A DNA stretch of 64,000 nt from Buttiauxella selenatireducens (GCF_031432975.1 NZ_CP133838.1:62001-126000), one strand, 5' to 3'; shown: positions 28,163 through 38,131, numbered from the stretch's first letter. Program-made: numbers and translations. Notes: generated by a model not told the origin, from the sequence alone.

Positions 28163-28600
28163 TTAATCTTCGTCTTCGTCACGCAATGGAACAATCAACA
28201 TATCAACGTGAACGGTGTTGATCAGCTGACGAGCAGAGGACATCAGTTTGCTCCAGAAGTCCTGGTGATGGCCGCAGACGACTAAATCCATATCGTATTT
28301 CTTAATCGCATCCACCAAAACCTGGCCAAGATCACCGCTACCGCTCAGGGTTTCAGTAATCGGATAGCCCGCGCCGCTAGACAGTTCGCTCAGTGCGTTG
28401 TGAGTTTCTTCAGAAATGCGTTTCTGCATATCACCCAGATTTACATCGATCAATCCGGTATAGAGATCGGAGTAATTTACATCGACATGAATCAGGGAAA
28501 CCTTCGCGTTGTATGGACGAGCCATAGAAACCGCTTTTTCCACCAGTACTTTGCTCTCCGGGGAGAGGTCTACCGCGATCAAAATGTGTTTGTAAGCCAT
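28163..28600 (-). CDS. uspA: Universal stress protein A
   Basis: A 145-residue cytoplasmic UspA-fold protein, nearly the same as E. coli UspA ([31 protein letters not shown] in sequence order). The ATP-binding G-X2-G-X9-G motif of UspFG-type proteins is absent, as expected for UspA. The ATG at 28600 follows AAGGAG. It is divergent from uspB, as in E. coli. It accumulates on growth arrest and many stresses. Confidence 0.97.
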   Translation of the reverse strand: MAYKHILIAVDLSPESKVLVEKAVSMARPYNAKVSLIHVDVNYSDLYTGLIDVNLGDMQKRISEETHNALSELSSGAGYPITETLSGSGDLGQVLVDAIKKYDMDLVVCGHHQDFWSKLMSSARQLINTVHVDMLIVPLRDEDED

Positions 28601-28963
28601 AATTTTACTCCTTCCATAAGTTGTCGATGACCAGCCTGGTCGGATAGCACGATGCACTTCATCGGTGTTACCCGCTTGTAAGGACCTAAATTGTAGATGA
28701 TATTTCTACCCTATAGCGAATGATAGATATCGTCAATGTGCCACCGCTGTATACATTTAAGCCTTAAATGGCTTTTATCGCCTTGATAAAGGTTAACGAT
28801 GTGGCGAAAAAATTAACGGATCTCCTACACTATTAAATAAGCCGTTCCGGCATATGAATGTGAACTGGATCGGTTTTTTGGGCTCGCTGAACGGTCTTTC
28901 TGGTTTTCGGGGTGAGAGGTTGCCCTGGAGTGATGTACTGGGGCTTCACCGGGGGGAATTATG
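28601..28963. promoter_or_regulatory. uspA-uspB divergent control region
   Basis: The 363 bases hold no gene. CCTACACT at 28824-28831, followed by ATTAAAT, resembles a sigma-S extended -10 box and would drive uspB, which depends on RpoS in E. coli. The uspA side was not resolved. The uspB transcript would have a long leader. Confidence 0.45.
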
Positions 28964-29299
28964 ATGATCAGCACCGTCGCGCTTTTTTGGGCGCTTTGTG
29001 TAGTTTGTGTTGTGAATATGGCGCGTTATTACTCATCTTTGCGCGCGTTACTGGTGGTACTGCGCGGGTGCGATCCGCTGCTGTATCAGTATGTCGATGG
29101 GGGAGGCTTCTTTACCTCTCACGGACAACCCAGTAAACAGATTCGCCTGGTGAGCTATATCTACGCGCAGCGTTATCTTGACCATCATGACGATGAGTTT
29201 ATCCGCCGCTGCGAACGTCTACGCCGTCAGTTTATTTTGACCAGCGCGTTGTGTGGACTGGTGGTGATAAGCCTTATTGGTTTGATGATTTGGCATTAG
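28964..29299 (+). CDS. uspB: Universal stress protein B
   Basis: A 111-residue inner-membrane protein with two hydrophobic segments, near residues 3-22 ([19 protein letters not shown]) and at the C-terminus ([17 protein letters not shown]), with a charged central region [17 protein letters not shown]. It matches E. coli UspB, which affects ethanol resistance in stationary phase. The second of two adjacent ATGs (28964) is chosen for spacing from the upstream G-rich stretch and for family length. Confidence 0.95.
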   Translation: MISTVALFWALCVVCVVNMARYYSSLRALLVVLRGCDPLLYQYVDGGGFFTSHGQPSKQIRLVSYIYAQRYLDHHDDEFIRRCERLRRQFILTSALCGLVVISLIGLMIWH

Positions 29300-29313
29300 T
29301 AGTTTCGGCGCAT

Positions 29314-29347
29314 AAAAAAAGCGGGCCAGTTTCCTGACCCGCTTTTT
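29314..29347. terminator. Bidirectional terminator between uspB and pitA
   Basis: AAAAAGCGGG and CCCGCTTTTT pair around an inner CAG/CTG hairpin with a TTTC loop. A and T runs on the two sides allow use on both strands. Confidence 0.88.
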
Positions 29348-29373
29348 GTCGTCTTGCGATCACCGCATCATGT

Positions 29374-30876
29374 TTAAATGAAGTGCAGTGAAATCCAGTA
29401 CAGGCAACCAGACAGCAAAATCGATACTGGCAGAGTAAACACCCACGCCATCAGGATATTGGTGACTGTCTTACGCTGCAAACCACCACCATCAACCACC
29501 ATCGTCCCCGCTACGGAAGAAGACAGTACGTGAGTCGTGGAAACCGGCATACCGGTGTAGCTCGCAATACCAATGGAGACGGCGGCGGTCACCTGCGCGG
29601 ACATCCCCTGCGCATAGGTCATGCCTTTCTTACCAATCTTCTCACCGATAGTTGTTGCCACACGACGCCAGCCGATCATGGTACCGATGCCGAGCGCCAG
29701 AGCGACCGCCATGATAATCCAGATTGGTGCGTACTCGATGGTATACAGCAAGTCAGTTTTCAGCTCTTTCAGGAAGCGCTTATCTTCCGGTTTGGTTTCC
29801 GGCAGCTTGGCGACTTTTTCTGATGTATCAGAGATGCAAAGCAACAGACGGCGCATCTGGCTACGCTGCTCAATGCTCAACTTGTCGTAGCTGTCGAGAT
29901 TGCCCAGCAGCTCTTTCGCACGCTGTACCGCAATGATGGCGCGGCTCGCATCGCAATGGAACTCAGCAGGCTTATCCTGGCCCTTCACTTCTTCAGGCGT
30001 TGGGATAGCCGGATTGAGATCGATGACGTGCTTAATCGCATCGCTGTGCTGTGCGTAGTATTGCTCAAGGTGGGTGATGGCATCGCGAGTACGAGCAATG
30101 TCGTAACCGGAAGCATTCATATTCACCACGAAGCCCGCAGGAGCTACACCAATCAGCACCAGCATGATCAAACCAATGCCTTTCTGACCGTCGTTAGCAC
30201 CATGAGAGAAGCTCACGCCAATAGCGGAGATAATCAGGGCGATACGCGTCCAGAATGGCGGTTTTTTCTTGCCGTCTTGTTTTTCACGTTCAGCAGGTGT
30301 GAGGTGGATACGGCGGCGCTTCTTGGTGCCGCTCCAGTAGCGACGTAGCAAAAAGATTAACCCGCCCGCAACCACCAGACCCACGATTGGGGAAAGGATC
30401 AACGACATGAAAATCCCAATCACTTTCGGGATATTCAGCGCATCAACAACCGAGGTGCCGGTCATCAACGCGTTCGTCAAACCAATACCAATGATGGCAC
30501 CGATAAGCGTATGGGAGCTGGAGGCCGGCAGACCAAAATACCAGGTGCCGAGGTTCCAGATGATAGCGGCCAGCAACATAGAGAACACCATGGCGAGACC
30601 ATGAGCGGACCCTACGTTCAACAGCAGATCGGTTGGTAACATATGCACAATCGCATACGCCACGCTCAATCCACCGAGCAGAACGCCGAGAAAGTTAAAT
30701 AACGCCGCCATTGCCACCGCGAGTTGCGATCGCATTGCACGTGTATAAATAACGGTTGCCACTGCATTCGCAGTGTCATGAAAGCCATTGATCGCTTCGT
30801 AGAAGAGAACAAATGCCAGGGCAAGTAATAACAAGAGCCCGGTATGTAGATCCAGGCCGGTAAACAGAAATTCCAT
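29374..30876 (-). CDS. pitA: Low-affinity inorganic phosphate/metal-phosphate transporter PitA
   Basis: A 500-residue PHO4/Pit-family inner-membrane transporter that imports metal-phosphate with protons. The duplicated family signatures are visible: [19 protein letters not shown] near the N-terminus and [18 protein letters not shown] in the middle, plus [16 protein letters not shown] near the C-terminus. The central cytoplasmic loop (roughly residues 260-390) is less like E. coli, as usual for PitA. The start at 30876 gives [21 protein letters not shown]; an upstream in-frame start adds a proline- and cysteine-rich stretch not typical of the family. Confidence 0.96.
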   Translation of the reverse strand: MEFLFTGLDLHTGLLLLLALAFVLFYEAINGFHDTANAVATVIYTRAMRSQLAVAMAALFNFLGVLLGGLSVAYAIVHMLPTDLLLNVGSAHGLAMVFSMLLAAIIWNLGTWYFGLPASSSHTLIGAIIGIGLTNALMTGTSVVDALNIPKVIGIFMSLILSPIVGLVVAGGLIFLLRRYWSGTKKRRRIHLTPAEREKQDGKKKPPFWTRIALIISAIGVSFSHGANDGQKGIGLIMLVLIGVAPAGFVVNMNASGYDIARTRDAITHLEQYYAQHSDAIKHVIDLNPAIPTPEEVKGQDKPAEFHCDASRAIIAVQRAKELLGNLDSYDKLSIEQRSQMRRLLLCISDTSEKVAKLPETKPEDKRFLKELKTDLLYTIEYAPIWIIMAVALALGIGTMIGWRRVATTIGEKIGKKGMTYAQGMSAQVTAAVSIGIASYTGMPVSTTHVLSSSVAGTMVVDGGGLQRKTVTNILMAWVFTLPVSILLSGCLYWISLHFI

Positions 30877-31105
30877 AGACGTTACGCCATTGTGAGGACA
30901 TGAACGCGGCGCATTATGTAAGACAACTCCGTAATGCGCCAACAGAAATATGGACTTTTCTTGATGTTTGTCTGTCCTTCATCAAACATTGAAAAGATTT
31001 ACATATTTATTTTCAATCACCTGCGATTGCTGGTGCGCATTTAGCTGGTGCGGCCATGCGCCTATCTTTACACTTCCTTGCATTGAGTATAGTCAGGAGC
31101 CGGTC

Positions 31106-32302
31106 GTGGAAAAGTTTGATACTGTTATTATTGGTGCGGGTGCCGCAGGAATGTTCTGTGCAGCGATGGCAGGGCAAGCAGGCAGTCGTGTGTTACTTAT
31201 CGATAACGGTAAAAAACCGGGCCGGAAGATCTTGATGTCCGGTGGCGGGCGTTGCAACTTTACTAACCTTTATATCGAGCCTGCCGCGTATCTCAGCCAA
31301 AACCCACATTTTTGCAAATCTGCACTTGCGCGTTATACCCAATGGGATTTTATCGACATGGTCGGTAAGCATGGTATTGCGTGGCATGAGAAGACGCTTG
31401 GTCAACTTTTCTGTGATGATTCGGCACAACAAATTGTAGATATGCTGGTTGCCGAATGTGAAAAAGGGCAAGTCACCACACGCTTGCGCAGCGAAGTGTT
31501 AAGCATCGAACGTGATGAAAATGGCTATACCATCCAATTAAATGGCGACAGCGTACAAGCGGCAAAATTAGTCATCGCGACGGGTGGCCTTTCAATGCCT
31601 GGTCTTGGCGCGACACCGTTTGGCTACAAAATTGCCGAACAGTTTGGGCTGAAAGTTTTACCGACTCGCGCTGGACTGGTGCCTTTTACGCTACATAAAC
31701 CGCTACTCGAACAGTTGCAGGTGCTGTCGGGCGTTTCTGTACCTTCAGTTATTACGGCACAAAACGGTGTCAGCTTCCGCGAAAGTTTGCTGTTTACTCA
31801 TCGTGGCCTTTCTGGCCCGGCGGTATTGCAACTTTCCAGCTACTGGCAGCCGGGTGAGTTTGTCAGCGTTAACTTACTTCCCGATACCGATCTGGATGAG
31901 CTTCTCAACGAACAGCGCAACGCTCACCCTAATCAAAGCCTGAAAAATACGCTGGCAATCGTGTTACCAAAACGCCTGGTGGAATGCCTGCAACAGCTAG
32001 GACAGATACCGGATGTGACGCTGAAGCAACTGAACTCACGCCAACAAAGTGAGCTACTGGAAACGCTGCAAGACTGGCGTGTGCAACCTAACGGTACAGA
32101 AGGTTATCGCACCGCAGAAGTGACGCTTGGCGGAGTGGACACCAACGAACTCAGTTCACGCACGATGGAAGCGCGTAACGTACCCGGTCTGTATTTCATC
32201 GGCGAAGTGATGGACGTCAGCGGTTGGTTAGGTGGATATAACTTCCAGTGGGCGTGGAGCTCTGCGTGGGCTTGTGCGCAAGATTTGGTGGGTGGAGAGT
32301 GA
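31106..32302 (+). CDS. yhiN: NAD(P)/FAD-dependent oxidoreductase YhiN (HI0933 family)
   Basis: A 398-residue flavoprotein of the BaiN/HI0933 type. The FAD motif VIIGAGAAGMFCAAMAGQAG opens the protein; GRKILMSGGGRCNFTN and the C-terminal GLYFIGEVMDVSGWLGGYNFQWAWSSAW are family hallmarks. Physiological substrate is unknown. The start is GTG at 31106, seven bases after AGGAG, and matches the remembered E. coli protein; an in-frame ATG at 30968 would add 46 residues without similarity. It marks the left border of an accessory region. Confidence 0.92.
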   Translation: MEKFDTVIIGAGAAGMFCAAMAGQAGSRVLLIDNGKKPGRKILMSGGGRCNFTNLYIEPAAYLSQNPHFCKSALARYTQWDFIDMVGKHGIAWHEKTLGQLFCDDSAQQIVDMLVAECEKGQVTTRLRSEVLSIERDENGYTIQLNGDSVQAAKLVIATGGLSMPGLGATPFGYKIAEQFGLKVLPTRAGLVPFTLHKPLLEQLQVLSGVSVPSVITAQNGVSFRESLLFTHRGLSGPAVLQLSSYWQPGEFVSVNLLPDTDLDELLNEQRNAHPNQSLKNTLAIVLPKRLVECLQQLGQIPDVTLKQLNSRQQSELLETLQDWRVQPNGTEGYRTAEVTLGGVDTNELSSRTMEARNVPGLYFIGEVMDVSGWLGGYNFQWAWSSAWACAQDLVGGE

Positions 32303-32458
32303 CTCAATTTTGTCGTTAAAACTCCCTCGGAACAGGCGTTGGCCATAAACCGTGCCATGACATAACGGCGTCGGTCACGGTTTTAATTTCGCGGCTCATG
32401 TACGATGGCAGGATGATGAAAACATAGCGTCGTGCGGCGTTTCCTGTCAGAGTTTTTG

Positions 32459-34006
32459 ATGAACAGTTTTGATTTATCCTTTCTGAAATACCTTCAGGAA
32501 CATAGCCCGGTTTATGTAGAGGATGCCGTACAACAATTCGGTAAAACACTCTCTACACTGAAACGCACGATGAAAGAAATCAACGAGCAGCTTGATCCCG
32601 CGTTTCATTTGCATATTGAAAATCAATCGATTGTCACCGCAATGGGCTATCGTGAGTACGTGTCATTTCTCGAAAACATTCACTTCAATCGTTATCTCAC
32701 GAGCCCGGAAGAGCGGGTGCGCGATTTAACCGTGGCGCTGTGTTTGCAGAACATCGTCAATAAAAGTGATTATTACCAGAAATTCCACGTCAGCCCCGGC
32801 ACCCTGAAAAATGACAATCAGGCGCTGGTGACGTTTCTGCAGGCGAATAAACTTGCGGTGCAAAGTGTTCACCGACAAGGCTCCCGGCTTCAGGGGGATG
32901 AAATCTCACTGCGTATCGCCATTTGTCTCACCATTCTGAAAACGGTCGAAATTGGTGAGGACAACCAACTGGTGCAGCATTCCGCCAACGAACCCATTAA
33001 TCGCTCGATCGCCTGTCAGTTTTTGCAGCAGTGCGAGAGGGAAATTCGTGAAGCCGCGGACATTTACTGTCAACGCATCGCTCCGCGCCTGACGTTGGGC
33101 TATAACGGTAAGAAATACTTTCTGGTGTATATGAGTATCGCCCTGCAGCGTACTGGGCGCGGACATTGCATTACCGACACCCATGCACTGGATTTCGTCA
33201 CGGCGATGGATTTCAGTCTCCTTGCCTCACCTGCGGAAAACCGTTTTCTCGATTTGCTGCTCTCCTCGCTGTCATTCACCTGGCGGCCATTCACCTTGTA
33301 TGACGTTCCGTTGATCGACAAGGTGCAGCGCTTTAGCCAGGCTATTGCCCCTTTTCTTCAGGCGACAATTAATAACCAGCAGGCCTGGTTCGGTGAGGTC
33401 TATCAGTTTATTTATACCGCCATCGTGCAGAACAAATTCAGTCTGTGGTTTGAGGATAAAAAACTGCACCATGTACGTGAGCACTATCCGGCGCTGTATC
33501 AGGGCGTCTGTGTGGAAGTGCGAGAAATTGAGCAAGCCTGGGCGGTGAATTTTTCCCCAGTGCATATTGCGACGTTGGTGCTGATCCTGAAGAAATACGA
33601 ATTACAGAATCGCCTTCATGATGAAGTGAAAAAAAGGGTGGTGATCGTCACTAACTCATCAGAAAGCAAAGTCGGCTATTTTAAAGAAGTGCTTAAGTCA
33701 TGGTTTCATATTGATATTGTGGCAAGTGTCAACATTAATGAAATCCATCAGTTGCAGGATATCCCGTTCGATTTGCTATTAACCTTTACCAATAAGATTT
33801 CCAGTTATCTGCGTTATTACCAGTACGATTACGTCAAAGTGAGTTTTCATCTGACACAAGAAGATATCTCTACACTGCGTCAGATGGGGCTTTCACGGGC
33901 GAAGAAAAAAATCGCCATTGAGACATTTATTGAAGAGAGTAAGAACCTGGCGGACGGCGAGCTACGGCAGTATCTTGAAGCTCGCTATCCTGAGATCTTT
34001 ATCTGA
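32459..34006 (+). CDS. HTH transcriptional regulator with PTS-regulator layout
   Basis: A 515-residue protein. Residues 1-50 look like a helix-turn-helix (LKYLQEHSPVYVEDAVQQFGKTLSTLKRTMKEIN); a second possible HTH lies at 85-140. The middle is helical, as in BglG/Mga-type PRD regulators. The last 110 residues (KKRVVIVTNSSESKVGYFKEVLKSWFHIDIVAS) resemble an EIIB-like fold but have no Cys at the usual site. It converges with the PTS/lyase/deacetylase operon, overlapping its last gene by eight bases, so it very likely controls that operon. The ATG at 32459 gives NSFDLSFLKYL. No PRD phosphorylation His could be assigned with confidence. Confidence 0.7.
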   Translation: MNSFDLSFLKYLQEHSPVYVEDAVQQFGKTLSTLKRTMKEINEQLDPAFHLHIENQSIVTAMGYREYVSFLENIHFNRYLTSPEERVRDLTVALCLQNIVNKSDYYQKFHVSPGTLKNDNQALVTFLQANKLAVQSVHRQGSRLQGDEISLRIAICLTILKTVEIGEDNQLVQHSANEPINRSIACQFLQQCEREIREAADIYCQRIAPRLTLGYNGKKYFLVYMSIALQRTGRGHCITDTHALDFVTAMDFSLLASPAENRFLDLLLSSLSFTWRPFTLYDVPLIDKVQRFSQAIAPFLQATINNQQAWFGEVYQFIYTAIVQNKFSLWFEDKKLHHVREHYPALYQGVCVEVREIEQAWAVNFSPVHIATLVLILKKYELQNRLHDEVKKRVVIVTNSSESKVGYFKEVLKSWFHIDIVASVNINEIHQLQDIPFDLLLTFTNKISSYLRYYQYDYVKVSFHLTQEDISTLRQMGLSRAKKKIAIETFIEESKNLADGELRQYLEARYPEIFI

Positions 34007-35213
34007 CATCGGGTAACGGTTGGTGGACGCCGCGGCACCACACATGAGTCAGATTTAACGCTTGATCAAGACAGAGAATATCCGCGTCTTTCCCCGCAGC
34101 CAGACTACCTTTCCTTGATGCCACTCCCGCAAGCACCGCTGGGTTATGGCAGGCAATTTGCGCCACCGATTCCAGGCCTTTTTCCAGACGTCCGACGATA
34201 TTTTTCACGGAATCCAGGAAATTCATTTCCAGCCCGGACACCACCGGCCAGTCATCCGGAGAGACTTGTTGGCAGTCGCCATTCTTCGCGGTGATTTCCA
34301 GTTTCCCATGACGAATGCGAAACGTTTCCTGGCGTAAATAGTGATGAAATTCGTAACCCTCTGGAAAATCGGCATAACCCATGCAATCACTCATGAGCAC
34401 CAGCCGGCGATCCCCTTTCAGGCGATAGAGGATGTCAAAGGCCTGGGGCTTAATGGTGATCCCACTTTGTTTTGCCACTTCTGCGTACACGTCCGGGTAA
34501 TACATCAACGCGCCCACGACACCCAACTCGCGGTGATGGAAACCGCGCATGGCGCTGAAAGCATGGGTGAAGTGCTTCAGACCGGCGTCAATGGCGGCGG
34601 TAATCTGATCAAAGGTGGCATCGGTATGTCCGGCAGAAACCGTAATCCCTTTACCGTGCAAATAGCGGATAAAGGGCAGAGAGCCTTCCAGTTCCGGTGC
34701 CAGTGTGACCAGACGTATATGTCCTCTTGCCTGCGCGTTAAACTGCTCAAAACCCTCAATCGACGGGGATTGCAGGCAATCAGCCCGCTGCATTCCCAGA
34801 TGCTTAGGGTTTATCCACGGCCCTTCCATATGCACACCGATGACCTCTGCGCCATCCGATGGCGTCGCCGCTTCAAGATACTCAGCGGCGGCGGCTAAAG
34901 ATGATTTCAGAAAATCGTCAGGCATGGTGCCGGAAGTCGCCAGATAAGATGTGACGCCACTACTGACTAAATCGCGGCTCATGTTGACCAGCGAGGCATG
35001 ATCGCCTTTATAGGCGAACGAGCCGCGCCCCCAGCCATGCACATGAATATCGACAAATCCTGGCATCAGGTAACTGCTGCCATAATCCGTGGCCGGGCCG
35101 GACCAGCTGTCTTCAATGCCGAGGATAGTGCCGTTTTCAATGAGCAAATACCCGGCGCGAATGCCATCTGGTGTCACAATATGCGTTGATTTTAGAGCCG
35201 TGACGTCACTCAT
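33999..35213 (-). CDS. NagA-like amidohydrolase (N-acyl-hexosamine-6-phosphate deacylase family)
   Basis: A 404-residue member of the amidohydrolase superfamily close to N-acetylglucosamine-6-phosphate deacetylase. Metal and catalytic positions are present: HVHG (His57, His59), Glu130 in VHMEGPW, His196 in SAGHTDAT, His217 in FTHAFSAM, and Asp276 in MSDCMG. Two substrate-contact positions remembered from E. coli NagA differ: the KGTH histidine is Gln142 here, and the NAM asparagine is Ser220. The substrate is therefore probably not plain GlcNAc-6-P. Its start lies three bases after the lyase stop, with GGAG inside the lyase end, indicating translational coupling. Confidence 0.8.
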   Translation of the reverse strand: MSDVTALKSTHIVTPDGIRAGYLLIENGTILGIEDSWSGPATDYGSSYLMPGFVDIHVHGWGRGSFAYKGDHASLVNMSRDLVSSGVTSYLATSGTMPDDFLKSSLAAAAEYLEAATPSDGAEVIGVHMEGPWINPKHLGMQRADCLQSPSIEGFEQFNAQARGHIRLVTLAPELEGSLPFIRYLHGKGITVSAGHTDATFDQITAAIDAGLKHFTHAFSAMRGFHHRELGVVGALMYYPDVYAEVAKQSGITIKPQAFDILYRLKGDRRLVLMSDCMGYADFPEGYEFHHYLRQETFRIRHGKLEITAKNGDCQQVSPDDWPVVSGLEMNFLDSVKNIVGRLEKGLESVAQIACHNPAVLAGVASRKGSLAAGKDADILCLDQALNLTHVWCRGVHQPLPDVR

Positions 35214-35216
35214 TTA

Positions 35217-36566
35217 TCACTCCTTTCTGGCAAAAACGGTGTGAGCCAGTTCCTCTGCCAACACCGCGCAAAGGCCGGTATAGGCAGCCGGATCAAGCAA
35301 CTCACGGATTTCGTCATCAGTGAAGTTATCGCGAATCACCGGCTCGTTGCGCAGCACACTGCCGTAATCCAACCCTTCATGAGTACTGCGCATCGCCATG
35401 GTGTAGACCAGTTCATGCGCCGGATCTTTCCCTAGCCGTTCAACCAGGCTCATCATGATTTTTTCGCTGTTGATCAGACCGTGCGTCAGCATCACGTTTT
35501 GCTGCATACGCGATTTATCGACGATCAGTGTGCGGGTCAGCTCTTCAGCGCGAAGAACGATTTCTGCCATCAATTCAATGCTTTCTTGTAGGTTGGCATC
35601 GAAGATGAAATAGGCAGAACTGTCGGCCTCAAACGGACGCGGACAGACGTACAATGACGATGTCATCACGGCATACAGTCGCTGGGCGTTCGCTATAATT
35701 CCCTTCGCCAGTTTCGGGTTCACTTTTTGCGGCATCGTGCTGCTGCCGACAGTGCCTTTGGCAAAGGCCTCTGACACTTCACCAAACTCCTCGCTGGATG
35801 TCTGATAAACCTCTTCGGCAATTTTGTGGAAGGTGGTGGCAAGCAGGCACAAATTGCTGATGTATTCGGCGCGATAGACTCGTGCATTGCGGGAAGGCAC
35901 GCGCATTGGGTGCATATCCAGTGCTTCTGCGACCAGATCCTGCACCTGCCGCCCCGGTTCTCCGGTGGCGTGGAAGGCACCCACTGCACCTCCCATCATC
36001 ACGGTAAAGACGCGTTTTTCCGCTTCCTGCATCCGTTCAACGGCACCCAGCAGCTCGTAAATCCATACCGACACCTTATAACCGTAGGTAATTGGCAGGG
36101 CATGTTTTCCGTGAGTGCGTCCCGCCATCAGGGTGTCTTTGTGTTGCAGGGCAAGTCTAGCCAGGTTCTCAAGCGTGGCATCCACAAAACTCATCAGCTG
36201 CTGGTGGAACTGCTTCACCAACAGGAGATGCGCGGTTTGTTGGATGTTTTGCGTCGTCACCCCGTAGTGCACATATTTGCCGCTTTCTTCATCGCACGCT
36301 TTGACCAGCACTTTAATCACCGGCACAAATCCGTGCCCGATTTCCCGCAGCAGGCGCTCGACTTCTGCCAGGTCAATACGATCAAGCTGACAGTTTTCGG
36401 CGATATTTTTTGCCGCTGAAGCAGGAATAATGCCGACCTTAGCCTGTGCCGTCGCCAGCGCAGCCTCCACATCAAGCCAGGACTGAACCCGGGCTTCGTG
36501 GGTAAACAAGGCTTTCATTCCTTTGTCATCAATGGTTTTACTTTTTGAATCATAAAGTGCGCGCAT
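35217..36566 (-). CDS. Fumarate-lyase/adenylosuccinate-lyase superfamily enzyme
   Basis: A 449-residue protein of the class II fumarase/aspartase/PurB superfamily. The three conserved regions are seen: HYGVTTQN (residues 100-107), GRTHGKHALPITYG (149-162, with the general-acid-region His152), and the mobile signature loop GTVGSSTMPQKVNPK (271-285, with catalytic-type Ser275/Ser276). The family releases fumarate by beta-elimination from succinyl-amine or similar substrates. It is not purB itself, which has other neighbours and motifs. It lies between a PTS permease and a NagA-like deacylase, with gaps of two and three bases, so it should act on the imported phospho-sugar conjugate. Confidence 0.8.
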   Translation of the reverse strand: MRALYDSKSKTIDDKGMKALFTHEARVQSWLDVEAALATAQAKVGIIPASAAKNIAENCQLDRIDLAEVERLLREIGHGFVPVIKVLVKACDEESGKYVHYGVTTQNIQQTAHLLLVKQFHQQLMSFVDATLENLARLALQHKDTLMAGRTHGKHALPITYGYKVSVWIYELLGAVERMQEAEKRVFTVMMGGAVGAFHATGEPGRQVQDLVAEALDMHPMRVPSRNARVYRAEYISNLCLLATTFHKIAEEVYQTSSEEFGEVSEAFAKGTVGSSTMPQKVNPKLAKGIIANAQRLYAVMTSSLYVCPRPFEADSSAYFIFDANLQESIELMAEIVLRAEELTRTLIVDKSRMQQNVMLTHGLINSEKIMMSLVERLGKDPAHELVYTMAMRSTHEGLDYGSVLRNEPVIRDNFTDDEIRELLDPAAYTGLCAVLAEELAHTVFARKE

Positions 36567-36568
36567 GG

Positions 36569-38131
36569 TTATTTCTCCTGTTTGGCCATGGCATCGTCCA
36601 CCGCGTTGCGGACGAACTCAACATGAGGGCCAAAAACAACATGAATATGGTTACTGGACGGAATAAAGGTTCCCAGCGCTCCCGCTTCTTTCAGAATGGT
36701 CATATCCAGTTTCTTTTGGTCGGCAAGATCGATACGCAAGCGTGATACGCAGTTCTCGACGCGTTTAATATTGCTTTTGCCACCAAGACCTTCCACGACC
36801 AGAGCGGCGACTTTGTCGTACTCTTTATTGTTCAAGAGGGTGCTGTCGCCCATATCACTTTCGCGGCCCGGCGTTTTAATGTCGAACTTGCGAATGGCGA
36901 AACGGAAGACAAAGTAGAACACCACAAAGTTAACGATGCCCAACAGAATGAGGTTGAGCCACTGAGTGTGTTCATACATCAGACCAAAGATGCCAAAGTC
37001 AAAAATAGTGCCACGAATATAGCCCACGGAAACATCAAGCATCTGTAGTGGGATAGTCAGCAGACCACACAACACGGCGTAAACAATAAACAGCTTCGGC
37101 GCAATAAACAGGAAGGAGAATTCCAGTGGTTCGGTGACATTCCCGAGCACCGCAGTTAATACCACCGTCAGGATCATGCCTTTGGCGAACTTTCTGTTCT
37201 TCATGTAGGCCATGTGGTACATCGCCAGGCCGATAGCTGGAACACGGAACAAGGTTGTCAGCATTTGCGAAGACGCAAGATAGCTGGTCAGCGTTGGCAT
37301 ATATTCTTTCCACGCTGGATGGTTTGGTCCTAACTCAAACAGAATTTTATTCATTGCCGGCAAGATACCGACATAAGTTTGCCCATCAATTAAGTAGGTC
37401 CCACCGGCTGCGGTAAAGCGAACGGTAGAGCTTAAAACATGGTGTAAACCGAAGGGGATTAACAGACGATTGAGCGTCATATAGATCCCGGCACCAATAT
37501 CAGGCGCCATCATGACCGTCGAAAGGCTGTTCATTCCGGCGGTAAACAGATCCCAGATGAAGGGAATGGCCAGGCCGACAGGGATGGTAAAAGCAATGGA
37601 TAAAATGGCGACGGATTTTTTACCGCTGAAAAAGGCAAAGGCCAGCGGTAACTGTAAACGGTAATATTTATCCGTCACTTTTGCCGCCAGTAGACCGGCG
37701 ATGATGCCGCCAAGAGCCTCGATCTTCAACGTCTGGATCCCCAGCACCATGCCTTGCCCAACCAGCGATAAATCCCCTTTCGCAAGCTGGCCTGCCAGTT
37801 TTAAGTGCACGTGCATTGAAATCAACAGCGTGAGGTAGGCCACAACGGAGGCAAAAACGGCGATGCCTTTTTCTTTTTTCGACATGCCATAAGCGACACC
37901 CATCGCAAAAAGCAGAGGGATATTTTGGAATACCACGCTGCTGATTAAACCAAGCGATGAGAGCAAGTCTTTAAAAATGGCGTTACCTAAAAAAGGTAAC
38001 TTTTCAATCATATAGTTCTGGCCCAGCGCGCTACAAATGCCCATAACCATGCCGACAGGTGCCAGCACAGCAATAGGTAATAGCAACGACCGTCCGAACG
38101 TTTGTATTTCATTCTTAAAATTAGCGTTCAT
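36569..38131 (-). CDS. PTS transporter EIICB component, glucose/GlcNAc superfamily
   Basis: A 520-residue sugar permease. Residues 1-about 415 are the EIIC membrane domain with about ten spans, including GNVTEPLEFSFLFIAP, the counterpart of the GITEP(I/L)EF motif. A linker leads to an EIIB domain (about 445-520) with GGKSNIKRVENCVSRLRIDL, where the Cys in ENC is the phosphorylation site. There is no EIIA domain, so it must borrow one such as Crr (EIIA-Glc). The ATG at 38131 begins NANFKNEIQTFGRSLLLPIA; an earlier in-frame start has no family similarity. It is the first gene of the three-gene operon. Confidence 0.88.
   Translation of the reverse strand: MNANFKNEIQTFGRSLLLPIAVLAPVGMVMGICSALGQNYMIEKLPFLGNAIFKDLLSSLGLISSVVFQNIPLLFAMGVAYGMSKKEKGIAVFASVVAYLTLLISMHVHLKLAGQLAKGDLSLVGQGMVLGIQTLKIEALGGIIAGLLAAKVTDKYYRLQLPLAFAFFSGKKSVAILSIAFTIPVGLAIPFIWDLFTAGMNSLSTVMMAPDIGAGIYMTLNRLLIPFGLHHVLSSTVRFTAAGGTYLIDGQTYVGILPAMNKILFELGPNHPAWKEYMPTLTSYLASSQMLTTLFRVPAIGLAMYHMAYMKNRKFAKGMILTVVLTAVLGNVTEPLEFSFLFIAPKLFIVYAVLCGLLTIPLQMLDVSVGYIRGTIFDFGIFGLMYEHTQWLNLILLGIVNFVVFYFVFRFAIRKFDIKTPGRESDMGDSTLLNNKEYDKVAALVVEGLGGKSNIKRVENCVSRLRIDLADQKKLDMTILKEAGALGTFIPSSNHIHVVFGPHVEFVRNAVDDAMAKQEK

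Noticed and set aside
35217-36566. Housekeeping adenylosuccinate lyase purB
   Set aside because: Its neighbours are a PTS permease and an amidohydrolase, and its motifs (TTQN, GRTHGKHALP) differ from those of the remembered enterobacterial PurB.
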